From Corydoras sp. C115 (taxonomy: Eukaryota > Chordata > Actinopteri > Siluriformes > Callichthyidae), in contig JAFMOC010000023.1 of assembly GCA_019802505.1 (NCBI GenBank), positions 1,525,001-1,589,000 of the forward strand: 64,000 nt of DNA. The letters are read 5' to 3'. A model generated the notes under the pieces. That model made no database searches, had not been told where the DNA came from, and saw nothing but the letters and a program-made list of their open reading frames with translations. Both the position numbers and the translations under genes were made by a program. Within the stretch, counting starts at the first letter, position 1. Each line of letters starts with the position of its first letter. Below, piece after piece: positions 21,481 to 32,409 of this stretch.

Positions 21481-22369
21481 GATCCTGTGGGAAATTCTTG
21501 CTCTTGTATGATCCACTTGTTTCTACAAAACACACAATTAAAACACCACATCACCAGGCTGGTGCTACGTTGTTGCTGGGGTATTGGTTGTGGGTGTGCT
21601 GGTTCTGTAGGGTTCCTGACCTTTACATTTTTACATATACAGTAAAGAGGACTAACACAGCATGTAGAGAACCAGACGGACCCTGTCTGTACCTGTGGAC
21701 CTCCACAGTGTTTAATAAGGACAGTGAACGTCTCCGTGTTCGGAGGTCGGTTTTCTGTTATCATGATGTGAATGAAGATTAAGCTACAGACTCATTCCAT
21801 GTTTTTCTTTTAATCCTCTGTTGTTTTAGTGTTTTTTAATGAAGTCGTTTGTTCTTTTCAACGCTGTTTTGAAGCAACGCTCAGCCCGATGCCGGTGACG
21901 CGGCGCATCTCTGATTGAACACATCAACAGCCTCATCTCTGTCACAGTCCGCCGGCATTCTGTTTGATCACACAATAAAACCACATGTGCCTTCACTCTT
22001 TACAACCCGCCCCCGTGTTTGATGGACAGCTAAGAATTTCCTACTGTTTTGCAAAACAGGCTTTGATTTGGGTGGCTGACCGAGCAATTCCACTGAAGCA
22101 CAAGCCAAGTTTTATAAGTGATTGTGTCGGAAAAGTTGTTTATTTGCCGACGGCGTCCCTCCCGTTATTCACTTCGAACTTTTTGTAATTTCGAAACTTG
22201 TGCCAGTGACATTTTATATTAAAAGATTCGTCCTTTTTTATATTATGATGCTTAAAATTCAAACCACCGAGGACACAAAGGAGTAACAAATGAAATCCTG
22301 TGATCCCTCATGTATGTCTTTTTGTTTGGTTTATATTTGAACTACATTAAAATTAAATATTTCATAATA
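21481..22369. other. Repeat-poor intronic sequence
   Basis: No recognised repeat or exon. Some composition typical of non-coding conserved DNA around 21830-22180, but unproven. Confidence 0.4.
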
Positions 22370-22495
22370 CTTTGTATTTTTTAATCATTAATTATGATAA
22401 TTAAAAAACACACGCCTTAAAGTACTGAAAGTAACTTAAACTTTATTTACTATTTAGTACAATTTAATGGTTAGGCACTTGTGGGCAAAATATGT

Positions 22496-22564
<69 letters not shown>

Positions 22565-22676
22565 GTTATATAATAAATATATATATATATATTATAATAA
22601 AATAAATATAATATGTTATATATTATAATAAAATAAATATAATATGTTATATATATAAAAAAATATATATATAGTA
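22370..22676 (+). repeat. Duplicated flank with (TA)n, copy 1
   Basis: CGCCTTAAAGTACTGAAAGT ... TTTAGTACAATTTAATGG ... GTGGGCAAAATAT, then about 180 bp of TA-rich microsatellite. The same text, followed by the same MITE, occurs at 47166-47332. Confidence 0.88.
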
Positions 22677-23164
22677 GCAGTCAGAAGTTTGGCCACGCCC
22701 CCTTTTTGCTCCACTTATTGTCCATGTTCTCAGTTCCACTTTCTGTAAAGATGAACTTTGTAGTTCTACAATTCCATTCTGTAGTCCATCTGTGTGTGTT
22801 CTACAGTACATACTGTGTACGTCCCCTTTACTCTGTTCTAATGCTCAGAACCCCAATAGTACCACCACAGAGCAGGGGTTATTTGGTGGGGACATTAGTC
22901 CTATCCCAGCAGTGTCACTGAGGTGGAGAAATGAACCTCCAGCAGCACTGCTGCACTAAAACCCCCTCACCACATCAGTGTCACTGCAGAACTGACAAGA
23001 AACAATCCACCACCCAAATGATACCTGTTCTGTGATGCTCCTGACCAACAGAGAACCAACAGGGGACTAACAACAACAAAGAATACAGATAGACTACAGT
23101 CTGGAATTATAAAACTACAAAGTCCATCTATATTATAAGTGGAGCAAGAAGGGGGCGTGTCCAA

Positions 23165-23170
<6 letters not shown>
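22677..23170 (+). mobile_element. Tc1-type MITE, complete
   Basis: Begins AGCAGTCAGAAGTTTGGCCA and ends GGGGGCGTGTCCAAATTTA, imperfect inverted termini. The inside holds CTGTAGTCCATCTGTG near one end and its inverse near the other. It has no coding capacity, so any movement would need a transposase from elsewhere. Confidence 0.85.

Positions 23171-23202
<32 letters not shown>
23171..23202. repeat. (AT)n microsatellite
   Basis: About 16 TA units directly after the MITE end. Confidence 0.95.
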
Positions 23203-23204
<2 letters not shown>

Positions 23205-23938
23205 TCAGATTGTCCACATACTGTACCTCACATCACAGTTTCTTATCTATGTAAAGCCACCATCTTTATTTCTTAGTAGTTTGTACATCCACAGGCTGAT
23301 GGAAGCACCCGTGTAGGTGGAGCACAGTCCCGTGGAACTCAGATTGAGACGAAAGGGCACTGATATCAAGGAGGACGGGGCACGTTGCATAAGATCTTGT
23401 ATAATCGCAGCACTGCAATGTGTGGGAGCCTACAGCCTCGTTTTCCCTATAGTCTCACTATGCATCCAGTCTGTGTACCGATGATATGTCGAGCGATGTG
23501 TGTACCCCGGTCTCCCGCTGAGCACCCTCGAGACATCCGTCCGGTGTTGGCCTCTGTCCGCTGCTCGGCAGACTTGTGTGTTGTGTTTAGCTTGAGAACC
23601 CAGTTTATATCTTATAACATATATATATGTTTGTGAGGCAGTGTGAGGCAGTGTAGGTTGATGGATGGGGGCTTAATAAATGCTGATATAAGGTTACCTA
23701 ATGAAGGTGGGCTGACTGTAGTGAGTGTTCTTGTTGGTCGGGTTCCATTAGTTTTAACGCTGGTCTTCCTGGACCCTTGAAATTCTGAGGACAACAGCCG
23801 CCCTTTTTTCAAACTTTTAAGGGGTCATCAGGCAGTTATTCATATGCATAACGACCTATAGCCCACCCACCCCTCTGCCTCACAGGTGAAACGCTGGGTA
23901 AATTCCCTGAAATTTACAGTAACAGTACAGTAACAGAG
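23203..23938. other. Intronic sequence, nothing recognised
   Basis: No repeat family or coding similarity noted. An 83-codon frame (23385-23636) is unsupported. Confidence 0.4.
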
Positions 23939-24245
23939 GGCACTAGGGATTCCCGGTTCGAATCCCCATCTGGGTGGAGTTTCCATGTTCTCCCCGTGTC
24001 CGTGTGGGTTTCCTCTGGGTTCTCCGGTTTCCTCCCACAGTCCAAAAACATGGATCAAGTTAATTGAGTTCTCCAAATTGCCCCATATAGAGTGTGTTTG
24101 AGTGAGTGAGTGTGTGGCCAGCGATGGATTGGCGCCCTGTCCTGGGTGTATCTGCCCAGCGCCCGAAATGTTCTCCCCCGGATGGGCATAGGGAACCCCA
24201 CCGCAACCCTAATAGAGGATAAAGCGGGTGATAATGAATGAATGA
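23939..24245 (+). repeat. SINE, head partly missing
   Basis: Starts GCACTAGGGATTCCCGG just before box B and runs to GATAAAGCGGGTGATAATGA. Confidence 0.88.
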
Positions 24246-24390
24246 GTACAGTAACAGACTTTCTGCAATGAAAGTTTAGTGAAATTGAATATACTTCCAG
24301 TGACAGACATTTAACAGACATTTAACAGATATCTACAGACATTCAAACATTGTCCTCAAACTCATTTTACTGCAAACTGTGTTTTTACTC

Positions 24391-24560
24391 GGGCGGCAAG
24401 GTGGCTTAGTGGTTAGCACGTCCTTCTGGGGATTCCCGGTTCGAATCCCAATCTGGGTGGAGTTTCCATGTTCTCCCCGTGTCAGCGTGGGTTTCCTCCG
24501 GGTTCTCCGGTTTCCTCTCACAGTCCAAAACCCTCCAACCCTAGTCCCTAGAATTAAGCA
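24391..24560 (+). repeat. SINE 5' half with tail remnant
   Basis: Head GGGCGGCAAGGTGGCTTAG, box B and core to CACAGTCCAAAACC, then CCTAGTCCCTAGAATTAAGC, so the middle is deleted. Confidence 0.82.
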
Positions 24561-24567
24561 GAATAAC

Positions 24568-24908
24568 CTCGGTGGCTTAGTGGTTAGCATGTTTGCCTGT
24601 CAGCGCTAGGGATTCCCAATTCGAATCCCAATCTGGGTGGAGTTTCCATGTTCTCCCCGCGTGGGTTTCCTCCGGGTTCTCCGGTTTCCTCCCACAGTCC
24701 AAAAACATGGATCAAGTCAATTGAGTTCTCCAAATTGCCCCATATAGAGTGTGTCTGTGTGTGAGTGTGTGTCCAGTGATAGACCCCTGTCCTGGGTGTA
24801 TCTGCCCAGTCCCAATACGTTCTCCCCTGGAAGGGCATGGGCAACCCAACCCCCCCGACCCTAATAAAGGATAAAGCAGAAGATAATGAATGAATGAATG
24901 AATGAATG
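24568..24908 (+). repeat. DANA/Mermaid-like SINE, second of a pair
   Basis: CCTCGGTGGCTTAGTGGTTA to GATAAAGCAGAAGATAATGA and (ATGA)n. Same orientation as the partial copy before it. Confidence 0.88.
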
Positions 24909-25267
24909 TGTTTTACTCCTAAATGTAGACATACATACATATAGACGTACCTAAGTTTATTTTTAGAAGTCGTACTTTATTTTTGTTTATATTGAAAACA
25001 ATAATTCAGTTGCGCCTCGGTTTTATTTCGTATGCTTGTTTTTTAGTGTGTACATACGTTTTTTTTACGCCCTGAACTGGAGCATATGCTTCAGGCACCA
25101 CAATGTTCTCCCTCCTTCCTCCTGTCATATTAAAAACGTTTGTAATGTTGCATCATGGCAGCAGCATCGGGATCGTTGCGACACTGATTAAGACGTTTTT
25201 TTTAAGTTGAATTTCAGAAGCTTCATCTGGTGCAGAACCTTTTTATTAGATGAGAAGTTCCTGTAGA
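24909..25267. other. Intronic sequence, nothing recognised
   Basis: AT-rich, with short (ACAT)n near 24930. No gene or repeat family recognised. Confidence 0.4.
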
Positions 25268-25380
25268 TCTACAGTACAGAAGTTTGGCCACGCCCCCTTT
25301 TCCCTCCACATTGTCCATGTTCTCAGTTTCACTTACTGTAAAGGTGGACAGAGGATAGTCCATCTGTTTGTGGACAGAGG
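25268..25380 (+). mobile_element. Tc1-type MITE terminal fragment
   Basis: ACAGAAGTTTGGCCACGCCC and CATGTTCTCAGTTTCACTTA match the left end of the MITE at 22677. The remainder is lost. Confidence 0.78.
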
Positions 25381-25489
25381 TTTATGTCAGGTGTTATTAA
25401 ACATAATACTCACTGTCTTATAGTCTTTTAAAGCTTGATGATATAAGCTTTGACCATAACATGAACAGTTAAAATATATTATAATACAT

Positions 25490-26345
25490 TTTAACTCTGC
25501 GTTATTAAGCCTTATGGCATATTTCTGTAGCACTTGGAGTTTGGTTATTAGCATCTATGTACATAAACAGAGGCTTATGACAGGTGTCTATAATGCATTA
25601 TTTCACTCTGTGGTATAAAGCCTTATGCAAAATTCATATAACGCTTCATTACACATCTATGAACATTCACAATGGCTTTTGACAAGTGTTATAAAGTATT
25701 ATGAATACTTTAAAAACTTTATGGATGTGTTCATTACTCATTAAGAACACTAGATTTATAGGAAGTGTTACCAAATATATATGCTTAATAATGCTTTATG
25801 TCAGTGTGTGTTATAACGCCTTTTAGTATATTATTATAACATTTTGAATGTGGGTTTTAGCATCAGTATACATAAACAGTGGCTTATGACGGTTGTTATA
25901 AAGCATTTTGGATCATTTATAGCTCTTTATAAATGTGTTTATAATTTGTTAGAATTACCTTATTTATAGAAATATATATTTAATAATGCTTTATGTCACA
26001 CTGTGTTATAAAGCCTTATGACATATTCCTATAACACTTCATTAACTTCTATGAACATTCAAAATGGCTTTTGACACGTGTTATAGAGCATTATGAATAC
26101 TTAAAAAACTTTATGAATGTGTTTATAAAGCATTTTGGATAATTTATGGCTGTTTATAAATGTGCTTATAATGCATTAGAAATACCGGATTTATAGAAAG
26201 GATATATTTAATAGAAATATATATTTTATAATGCATTATATCACATTGTGTTATAAAGCATTATGACATATTCCCTATAACACATTTTGCCTGTGATTAT
26301 AAACATATTATAACATTTACAGAGGCTATAACAGGTGTTACCAAA
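25490..26345. repeat. Old AT-rich tandem family, ~200-bp units
   Basis: The landmark TTATAAAGCCTTATGACATA or a variant recurs near 25499, 25606, 25806, 26000 and 26245. Shared words include GGCTTTTGACAAGTGTTATA and CATCTATGAACATTCA. Units are diverged and irregular (107-245 bp). Confidence 0.75.
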
Positions 26346-26379
26346 ATATTATATGAAATCATTTGATGTAATGTCTTCG

Positions 26380-27215
26380 CCTGTATGTGAATTCTTTAGT
26401 AATGGACTTCGGAGATCCCAAAGTTGTTTTTCATTCCAGCTTTAAAGCAGACATTTCATTATCAGCATATTGGATTTCATCGACTTGCTTGAGCTCTAGT
26501 TTCTTCGTCAGCATGACCAATCCAACACAACACCTCGGCCTTTCCACCCAATAGCACGATACCAAGTAACTGAACCCTTGATTATATACAAATGAGCTTC
26601 ATAGCCTCAGTCCAGGGCCTTTGCCGGCGTGCAGGAGAGTGCTGATAACCATGTCTCCGATTTCTCTCTTTTTTTTTTTTTTTTGTGATCTGAAAACGGA
26701 TCCTGATAATTAAACATCGGTGGAAACGTGTCGTCTCAGTGGACCGGCTTTTATACGCATTGTTCTTATACCGTTTGTTTGCGTGTATGTTGATTAATTC
26801 ATCTGATTTATGGAGGGGCGCTTCAAACCCATTTTTTCCCGTTCCTGCACCTCTGCTGAGGATGACCCATGAGAGAGCGAGAGAGAGAGAGTGAGCGAGA
26901 GAGAGACAGTGCGAGCTAAGAGCTTCTTAACAGCGGCTGTATTTTTTACATTTCCAGTCTCATTTTGTCATTAATTTCTGTTTGTTTCTGAGAGATGACA
27001 GGTAATCGAGCTCAAGCAGCTTGTTTTTTAGAGAATGGAGGGCTGTCCACACAAGCTTTTTAATTGACTTCAATTTACCGTCAAGGTGCATCATGCCAGA
27101 GACGCAGCTAGACCAATTATAACAGCGCAAAGCGGAGAAGAGGGGCCATATAGAGGCTAATTAACTTTCTGTCCAATTGTGTGTGTATATATACCAACAA
27201 ATTGAGTAGGCAGTG
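26380..27215. other. Candidate conserved non-coding region
   Basis: Repeat-poor sequence containing GTTGATTAATTCATCTGAT and, at 27000-27180, GGTAATCGAGCTCAAGCAGC, GCTTTTTAATTGACTTCAAT and GAGGCTAATTAACTTTC. The homeodomain-like TAATTA and TAATTG words in non-repeat sequence fit an enhancer-like element. No ORF of note. Confidence 0.4.
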
Positions 27216-27219
27216 GTTC

Positions 27220-27222
27220 TGT

Positions 27223-27256
<34 letters not shown>

Positions 27257-27420
27257 ATTTAAATTTTTTTGTGCGCAATATTATTCTACTTTGAGGATCT
27301 GAAACTGGTTATCAGATAAGCCATCTTAAAATAACCCACAGTGATGCTGGCACTGCAGGTTACCCTGAAGAAACTGAACCTGAACTAAACACAAGCCACA
27401 ATACAACCATATTCACATCG

Positions 27421-27465
<45 letters not shown>

Positions 27466-27466
27466 G
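27220..27466. repeat. Two (GT)n tracts
   Basis: GT runs at about 27222-27253 and 27425-27466 with ordinary sequence between. Confidence 0.95.
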
Positions 27467-27518
27467 TGTCGTGTGTGTAGTGTTACTCCTGCTGTTATCT
27501 CCAGCTATTTGTAGAAGC

Positions 27519-28545
27519 CTAAGTGTACACCCACTTAGGACAGGGTGCCAAAACATTGCTGGACACAACTCACTCACTCTGTCACACACACGATATAGGG
27601 GGCATTTGAATAGGGGCAATTTAGAGCAGCCAATTAGCCTTGAATTCATGTTTTTAGACGGTAGAACCCGGTCGAACCCACACGATGTTTGTGGATGTTT
27701 GTAAACCCACGTGTTAGTGTGAGTTTTCCTCTTGACTCTTGAATCTTCTTGAATCTAGAAGATTCTAGGGTCGCGGGAGGGGGGGGGTGTCCTCATGCCC
27801 ATCCAGTGGAGGAGGTTTCGGGCGTTGGGTAGATACACCCACTTAGGACAGGGTGCCAAAATATTGCTGGACACAACTCACTCACTCTGTCACACACACG
27901 ATATAGGGGGCATTTAAATAGGGGCAATTTAGAGCAGCCAATTAGCCTTGAATTCATGTTTTTAGACTGTAGAACCCGGTCAAACCCACACGATGTTTGT
28001 GGATGTTTGTAATGTGGGTTTGTGGGCTAATGTGGGTTTTCCTCTTGACTCTTGAATCTTCTTGAATCTAGAAGATTCTTGGGTCGCGGGTGGGGGGGGC
28101 GGTGTCCTCATGCCCATCCAGTGGAGGAGGTTTTGGGTGCTGGGTAGATAAACCCACTTAGGACAGGGTGCCAAAACATTGCTGGACACAACTCACTCTG
28201 TCACACACAATATAGGGGGCATTTAAATAGGGGCAATTTAGAGCAGCCAATTAGCCTTGAATTCATGTTTTTAGACTGTAGAACCCGGAAAAGAACCCAC
28301 ACGATGTTTATGGAAGATTCTAGGGTCGGGGGGGGGAGAAGTCCTCATGCCCATCCAGTGGAGGGCGCTGGGTAGGTACACCCACTTAAGACAGGGTGCC
28401 AAAACATTGCTGGACACAACTGACTCACACTGTCACACACAATATAGGGGGCATTTAAATAGGGGCAATTTAGAGCAGCCAATTAACCTTGAATTCATGT
28501 TTTTAGACACATTATATAGGGGCAATTTAGATAGGTGATGTAATG
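27519..28545 (-). repeat. Four-unit tandem array of a diverged SINE
   Basis: The landmark CACCCACTTAGGACAGGGTG or a variant lies near 27528, 27837, 28152 and 28378. Units are about 310, 314 and 227 bp. They share ATTCATGTTTTTAGACTGTA, the GTGTCCTCATGCCCATCCAG block and a private CTTGAATCTAGAAGATTCT segment absent from other SINE copies. Confidence 0.85.
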
Positions 28546-28596
28546 CTCATCATGTCCCGCTCTCAGCACTGGGAATCCAGATCGAATCCCGATGGG

Positions 28597-28875
28597 TGGA
28601 GTGTGTGTAGTGATTAGGACATCCGTCTCTCAGCATCTTGGATCCGGGTTCGAATCCCGTTCTGGGTGGGATGTCCAAGTTCCCCCCGTGTCCATGTGGG
28701 TTTTCTCCAGGATCTCCGGTTTGCTCCCACAGTCCGAAAACGTGGAATCAAGGTAAATGTAATGCTCTAAATTGCCCCAAATGGTGTGTGTTTGTTTGTG
28801 TGAGTGAGTGTGTGCAGTAATAGAGTGAGGAATAGATTGGCACCCTGCCGTTGGTGTATCTGCCCAGCGCTCAAT
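28597..28875 (+). repeat. Diverged SINE
   Basis: GTGTAGTGATTAGGACATCC, box B GGGTTCGAATCCC, core TCCGGTTTGCTCCCACAGTC and ATTGGCACCCTGCCGTTGG. It ends CCAGCGCTCAATACAG without the tail. Confidence 0.8.
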
Positions 28876-28984
28876 ACAGTAAATAAATAACAAACATAAG
28901 AATCCGTGCATTGTTCCTGAGACTTTAGGGACTTTTTGATGAAGGTACCGTATTTTCCAGACCATAAGGTGCACCGTATTATAA

Positions 28985-30080
28985 GGCGCAGTCTGAATTA
29001 CGGGTTCTATTTCTGTATTTGACCCACGTATAAGGCGCACCGTACTATAAGGCGCAGTCTCAATTACGGGTTCTATTTCTATATTTGCCCCACGTATAAG
29101 GCGCACCGTACTATAAGGCGCAGTCTGAATTACGGGTTCTATTTCTGTATTTGACCCACGTATAAGGCGCAGTCTGAATTACGGGTTCTATTTCTGTATT
29201 TGACCCACGTATAAGGCGCACCGTACTATAAGGCGCAGTCTGAATTACGGGTTCTATTTCTATATTTGACCCACGTATAAGGCGCATTCTGAATTACGGG
29301 TTCTATTTCTGTATTTGACCCAAGTATAAGGCGCACTGTACTATAAGGCGCAGTCTGAATTACGGGTTCTATTTCTATATTTGACCCACGTATGAGGCGC
29401 ACCGTACTATAAGGCGCAGTCTGAATTACGGGTTCTATTTCTATATTTGACCCACGTATAAGATGCACTGTACTATAAGGCGCAGTCTGAATTACGGGTT
29501 CTATTTCTGTATTTGACCCACGTATAAGACGCACCGTACTATAAGGCGCAGTCTGAATTACGGGTTCTATTTCTATATTTGACCCACGTATAAGGCGCAC
29601 CGTACTATAAGGCGCAGTCTGAATTACGGGTTCTATTTCTATATTTGACCCACGTATAAGGCGCACCGTACTATAAGGCGCAGTCTGAATTACGGGTTCT
29701 ATTTCTATATTTGACCCACGTATAAGACGCACCGTACTATAAGGCGCAGTCTGAATTACGGGTTCTATTTCTATATTTGACCCACGTATAAGGCGCACCG
29801 TACTATAAGGCGCAGTCTGAATTACGGGTTTTCTGTATTTGACCCACGTATAAGGTGCACCGTACTATAAGGCGCAGTCTGAATTACGGGTTCTATTTCT
29901 ATATTTGACCCACGTATAAGGCGCACCGTACTATAAGGCGCAGTCTGAATTACGGGTTCTATTTCTATATTTGACCCACGTATAAGGCGCAGTCTGAATT
30001 ACAGGTTCTATTTCTGTATTTGACCCACGTATAAGACGCACCGTACTATAATGCGCAGTCTGAATTACGGACTCTATTTC
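28985..30080 (-). repeat. 66-bp satellite derived from the pogo terminal repeat
   Basis: About 18 tandem units, mostly 66 bp, three near 49 bp, each with GTCTGAATTACGGGTTCTAT, TTGACCCACGTATAAGGCG and CACCGTACTATAAGGCGCAG. Because 66 is a multiple of three, an open frame of 190 codons with a 22-residue repeat (RLIRGSNIEIEPVIQTAPYS...) appears on the minus strand at 29226-29798. I do not regard it as a protein. Confidence 0.92.
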
Positions 30081-30189
30081 TGTACGGTACTTATTCTGTA
30101 CGGCACCGTATTATAAGGCACTCGTTAAAACATACGATCTACAAGAAAAGTAAAGGATGTAAAACGCTGATTTATAATTGAAGTTTATT

Positions 30190-30640
30190 CTACTGTCACA
30201 GGTCCCTCATTTGTGTATTCATTGTCTCCGTTGGGTGATTGGTTTATTTTGTGCACCTGACCGGGTGTTTTTCTTACTTAGTTTCCGTATTCCCTCTTCC
30301 CCGTGCACGTCTTTGTTTGCGGATTATTCCCGGTGTTAGTTCGTTTCATTTGTTCCCCCTTTCTGTTGGTGTCCCTACACCATTTTTAATAATAAATCTG
30401 TTTTGTTTTTTTATCCCGGTATCTCGAACTCTCCTTCTGCGTTCAACCACGGTACAAATCTGCGCACTATCCCTGCGCAGGTTGTATTCATGGGAGCGTT
30501 TCACTCAGCGGACCGGCATACGCAATCTTCTCCGCGTAGCTGTTCCCAGGAAGCGCTCACTAGGCGCGAGCGGCGTACGCAGTTCCCTCCCGTGTAGCCG
30601 ATCATCCCGGGGAAGAACGAGCGTTTCCAACATACTACTT
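30190..30640. other. Unidentified segment inside the transposon
   Basis: Pyrimidine-rich text starting CTGTCACAGGTCCCTCATTT with GTTTTGTTTTTTTATCCCGG and CTCTCCTTCTGCGTTCAACC. The style resembles fish LTR or non-autonomous retroelement ends, but I cannot assign a family. The 175-codon plus-strand frame over it has no known similarity. Confidence 0.35.
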
Positions 30641-30674
30641 GACAAAACACACGTTATTTTTAATCACTCTTCTC

Positions 30675-31150
30675 CCACAAATCCATCAAAGTCCTCATCT
30701 TCTGTGTCTGAATTAAAAAGCTGTTTCTCTATCGAGCACTCCGGGTTCCCTCTCATCGATGTCTGAGTCCGTCTCGTCTCCGGGCGGCTGTTCAGCAACG
30801 ATGCCGGCTTTTGTGAAAGCTCGGACGACGGTTACAGCAAAAACCTCAGACATCCACAATCCATTCACAGACGGTGGAATAACTCGCCCCGCCGCTGCCT
30901 CTGAGTTTTAGTAAACGTGTGTTCACCGTCTATTATCCATCGCTCCCACGCCGCCCGCAACTTTACTTTAAACGCCCCGTTTACACCAATGTCCAGCGGT
31001 CGGAGTTCTTTATTTAATCCTCCCGGAATGACGGCGAGCTCCGAATTAATTTTCTTCACTCGGCTTTTCTGTGAGATGAGCGCGCATGGAGTCACAGATC
31101 AGCAGGGCGGCGATGTGTGGAAAAAAGCACCCGGTCGCACAACAATACTT
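30675..31150 (-). pseudogene. Pogo-like DDE transposase, C-terminal relic
   Basis: The minus-strand frame at 31095-30865 reads SELAVIPGGLNKELRPLDIG, then VNGAFKVKLRAAWERWIIDG and EHTFTKTQRQRRGE, the end of the DDE_1 domain of pogo/Tigger-like transposases. Frame changes follow. ASYSTVCEWIVD-like, AVTVVRAFTKAGIVAEQ-like and an acidic FNSDTEDEDFDGFVGEE-like tail can be read in other frames, so frameshifts and at least one short deletion have broken the gene. Upstream, another frame shows HIAALLICDSMRAHLTEK. The aspartates of the first two catalytic positions are not in the window's copy. It must be inactive. Confidence 0.85.
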
Positions 31151-31280
31151 TTATTAGTTTATTTTGGAACTCAGGACACGTATAAGGCGCACCGGATTAT
31201 AAGGCGCACGTCCGATTTCTGGGATGATTTTAGGCTTTTAGGTGCGCCTTATAGTCCGGAAAATACGGTTATTATTGCGT

Positions 31281-31360
31281 AATAATCGTGATTATTTCTG
31301 AGACAATATTCGTATCATCAGAATCTGTAACCGTCTCATCTCTACGTGTAACTCTGAGAG
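31281..31360. mobile_element. End fragment of a GATGAGACGATTA-type MITE
   Basis: GAATCTGTAACCGTCTCATC matches the right end of the element at 54903-55345. A similar scrap lies near 32360-32400. Confidence 0.5.
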
Positions 31361-31814
31361 TTTTACACTATTGGAAACATGACTGCGGTTAGTTGAATTT
31401 ATTTGTGGCACATGCTCTAAATGTTTAACCGAGTGGGAAGGAAATTAGTCATGCAGGACCGATCTGTCTGATCTATTGGAATGGCCGGCTTTGGCTCTAA
31501 TTATTTATGTATCCAGTGCTTCTGTACTTGCTGGGGATTTACGAATGCTTTATGGTTTTTAGACTTCACTTGTCAAGAAAAACAAAACCAGCTAATCCCC
31601 ACTGTAATCCAGCAAACCAGTCAGATCTCTTATTAACCCCCCCCCCCCACCACTGACTCCAACACCGACACCGACAGACTGCTATCGTGAGGATCTTAAA
31701 GCCGGGAGAAGGTTCTTGGTTGGTTTCTGGACATTGCGGTTCTTTCTGTGTTTGCATGTTCTCCCTTTATATTCATCAGTGAATAGTGTATGTCAGTCAG
31801 GCAGTGTGTGTGTG
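31361..31814. other. Intronic sequence, nothing recognised
   Basis: Repeat-poor. A C-run sits near 31638. No gene recognised. Confidence 0.4.
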
Positions 31815-31935
31815 TATCCATTACCTTTTGCTTAATCCCATACTTGGGTCGTATCCAAGAGAGAACTCACACGGACACACATTATATAGGGGCAATTACG
31901 AGCAGCCAGTTAACCTTGAAAAAACCTGATCGTTA
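31815..31935 (-). repeat. Diverged SINE fragment
   Basis: ATCCATTACCTTTTGCTTAA, CACACGGACACACATTATAT and AGCAGCCAGTTAACCTTG are remnants of an old minus-strand copy. Confidence 0.65.
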
Positions 31936-31977
31936 TCTGATCCTGCACCCCCCCCCCCCCCTTTTTTTACATTTTTT

Positions 31978-32313
31978 CCATCCATTCATTTTCTTCTGCT
32001 TTATCCTGTACTAGGGTCGCAGGGGGGGGTTCCCCATCCACGTTTCGGGCGCTGGGCAGATACACCCAGGACAGGACGCCAATCTGTCGCTGGACACACA
32101 CTCACTCACACAAACACACTCTATATGGGGCAATTTGGAGAACTCAGTTGACCTTGATCCATGTTTTTGGACTGTGGGAGGAAACCGGAGAACCCGGAGG
32201 AAACCCATGCGGACATGGGGAGAACATGGAAACTCCACCCAGATGGGGATTCGAACCGGGAATCCCTAGCGCTGAGAGGCAAACGTGCTAACCACTAAGC
32301 CACCGTGCCGCCT
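31978..32313 (-). repeat. DANA/Mermaid-like SINE
   Basis: CCATCCATTCATTTTCTTCT to AAGCCACCGTGCCGCC, with a full head. A short deletion removes the GCCCATCCAGGGGAGAA region. Confidence 0.9.
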
Positions 32314-32409
32314 TAATGTAAATGTAATAAATGTAAATGTAAATAATGACTAAATTTGGACCATAATCGTACCTTCAGAATCTGTTAACCTCATCTCTAT
32401 CTGTACGAC

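Larger units (their letters stand above)
28945..31270 (-). mobile_element. Pogo/Tigger-type DNA transposon, internally deleted
   Basis: The termini are inverted: CCGTATTTTCCAGACCATAA at the left and CTTATAGTCCGGAAAATACG at the right (imperfect, about 28 bp). Inside, on the minus strand, is the C-terminal relic of a pogo-like DDE transposase. The N-terminal DNA-binding part and most of the catalytic core are gone, and the left half is replaced by a satellite made from the terminal repeat. The element is non-autonomous. Confidence 0.85.

Noticed and set aside
20632..21516. 294-codon minus-strand open frame
   Set aside because: Made only of (CA)n-derived C/V/S/L codons. Open because dinucleotide repeats lack stops in these frames.
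29226..29798. Repeat protein with 22-residue repeats
   Set aside because: The frame follows from a 66-bp satellite made from a transposon terminus; no start context, splice sites or domain.
28985..30080. CRISPR-like regular direct repeats
   Set aside because: Units abut with no unique spacers, unit length is 66 bp, and the host is a vertebrate.
30190..30440. Solo LTR inside the pogo element
   Set aside because: The style is suggestive, but no TG...CA termini with target duplication could be fixed.
30239..30766. 175-codon plus-strand ORF
   Set aside because: Lies antisense to and beside the pogo transposase relic, with no known similarity.
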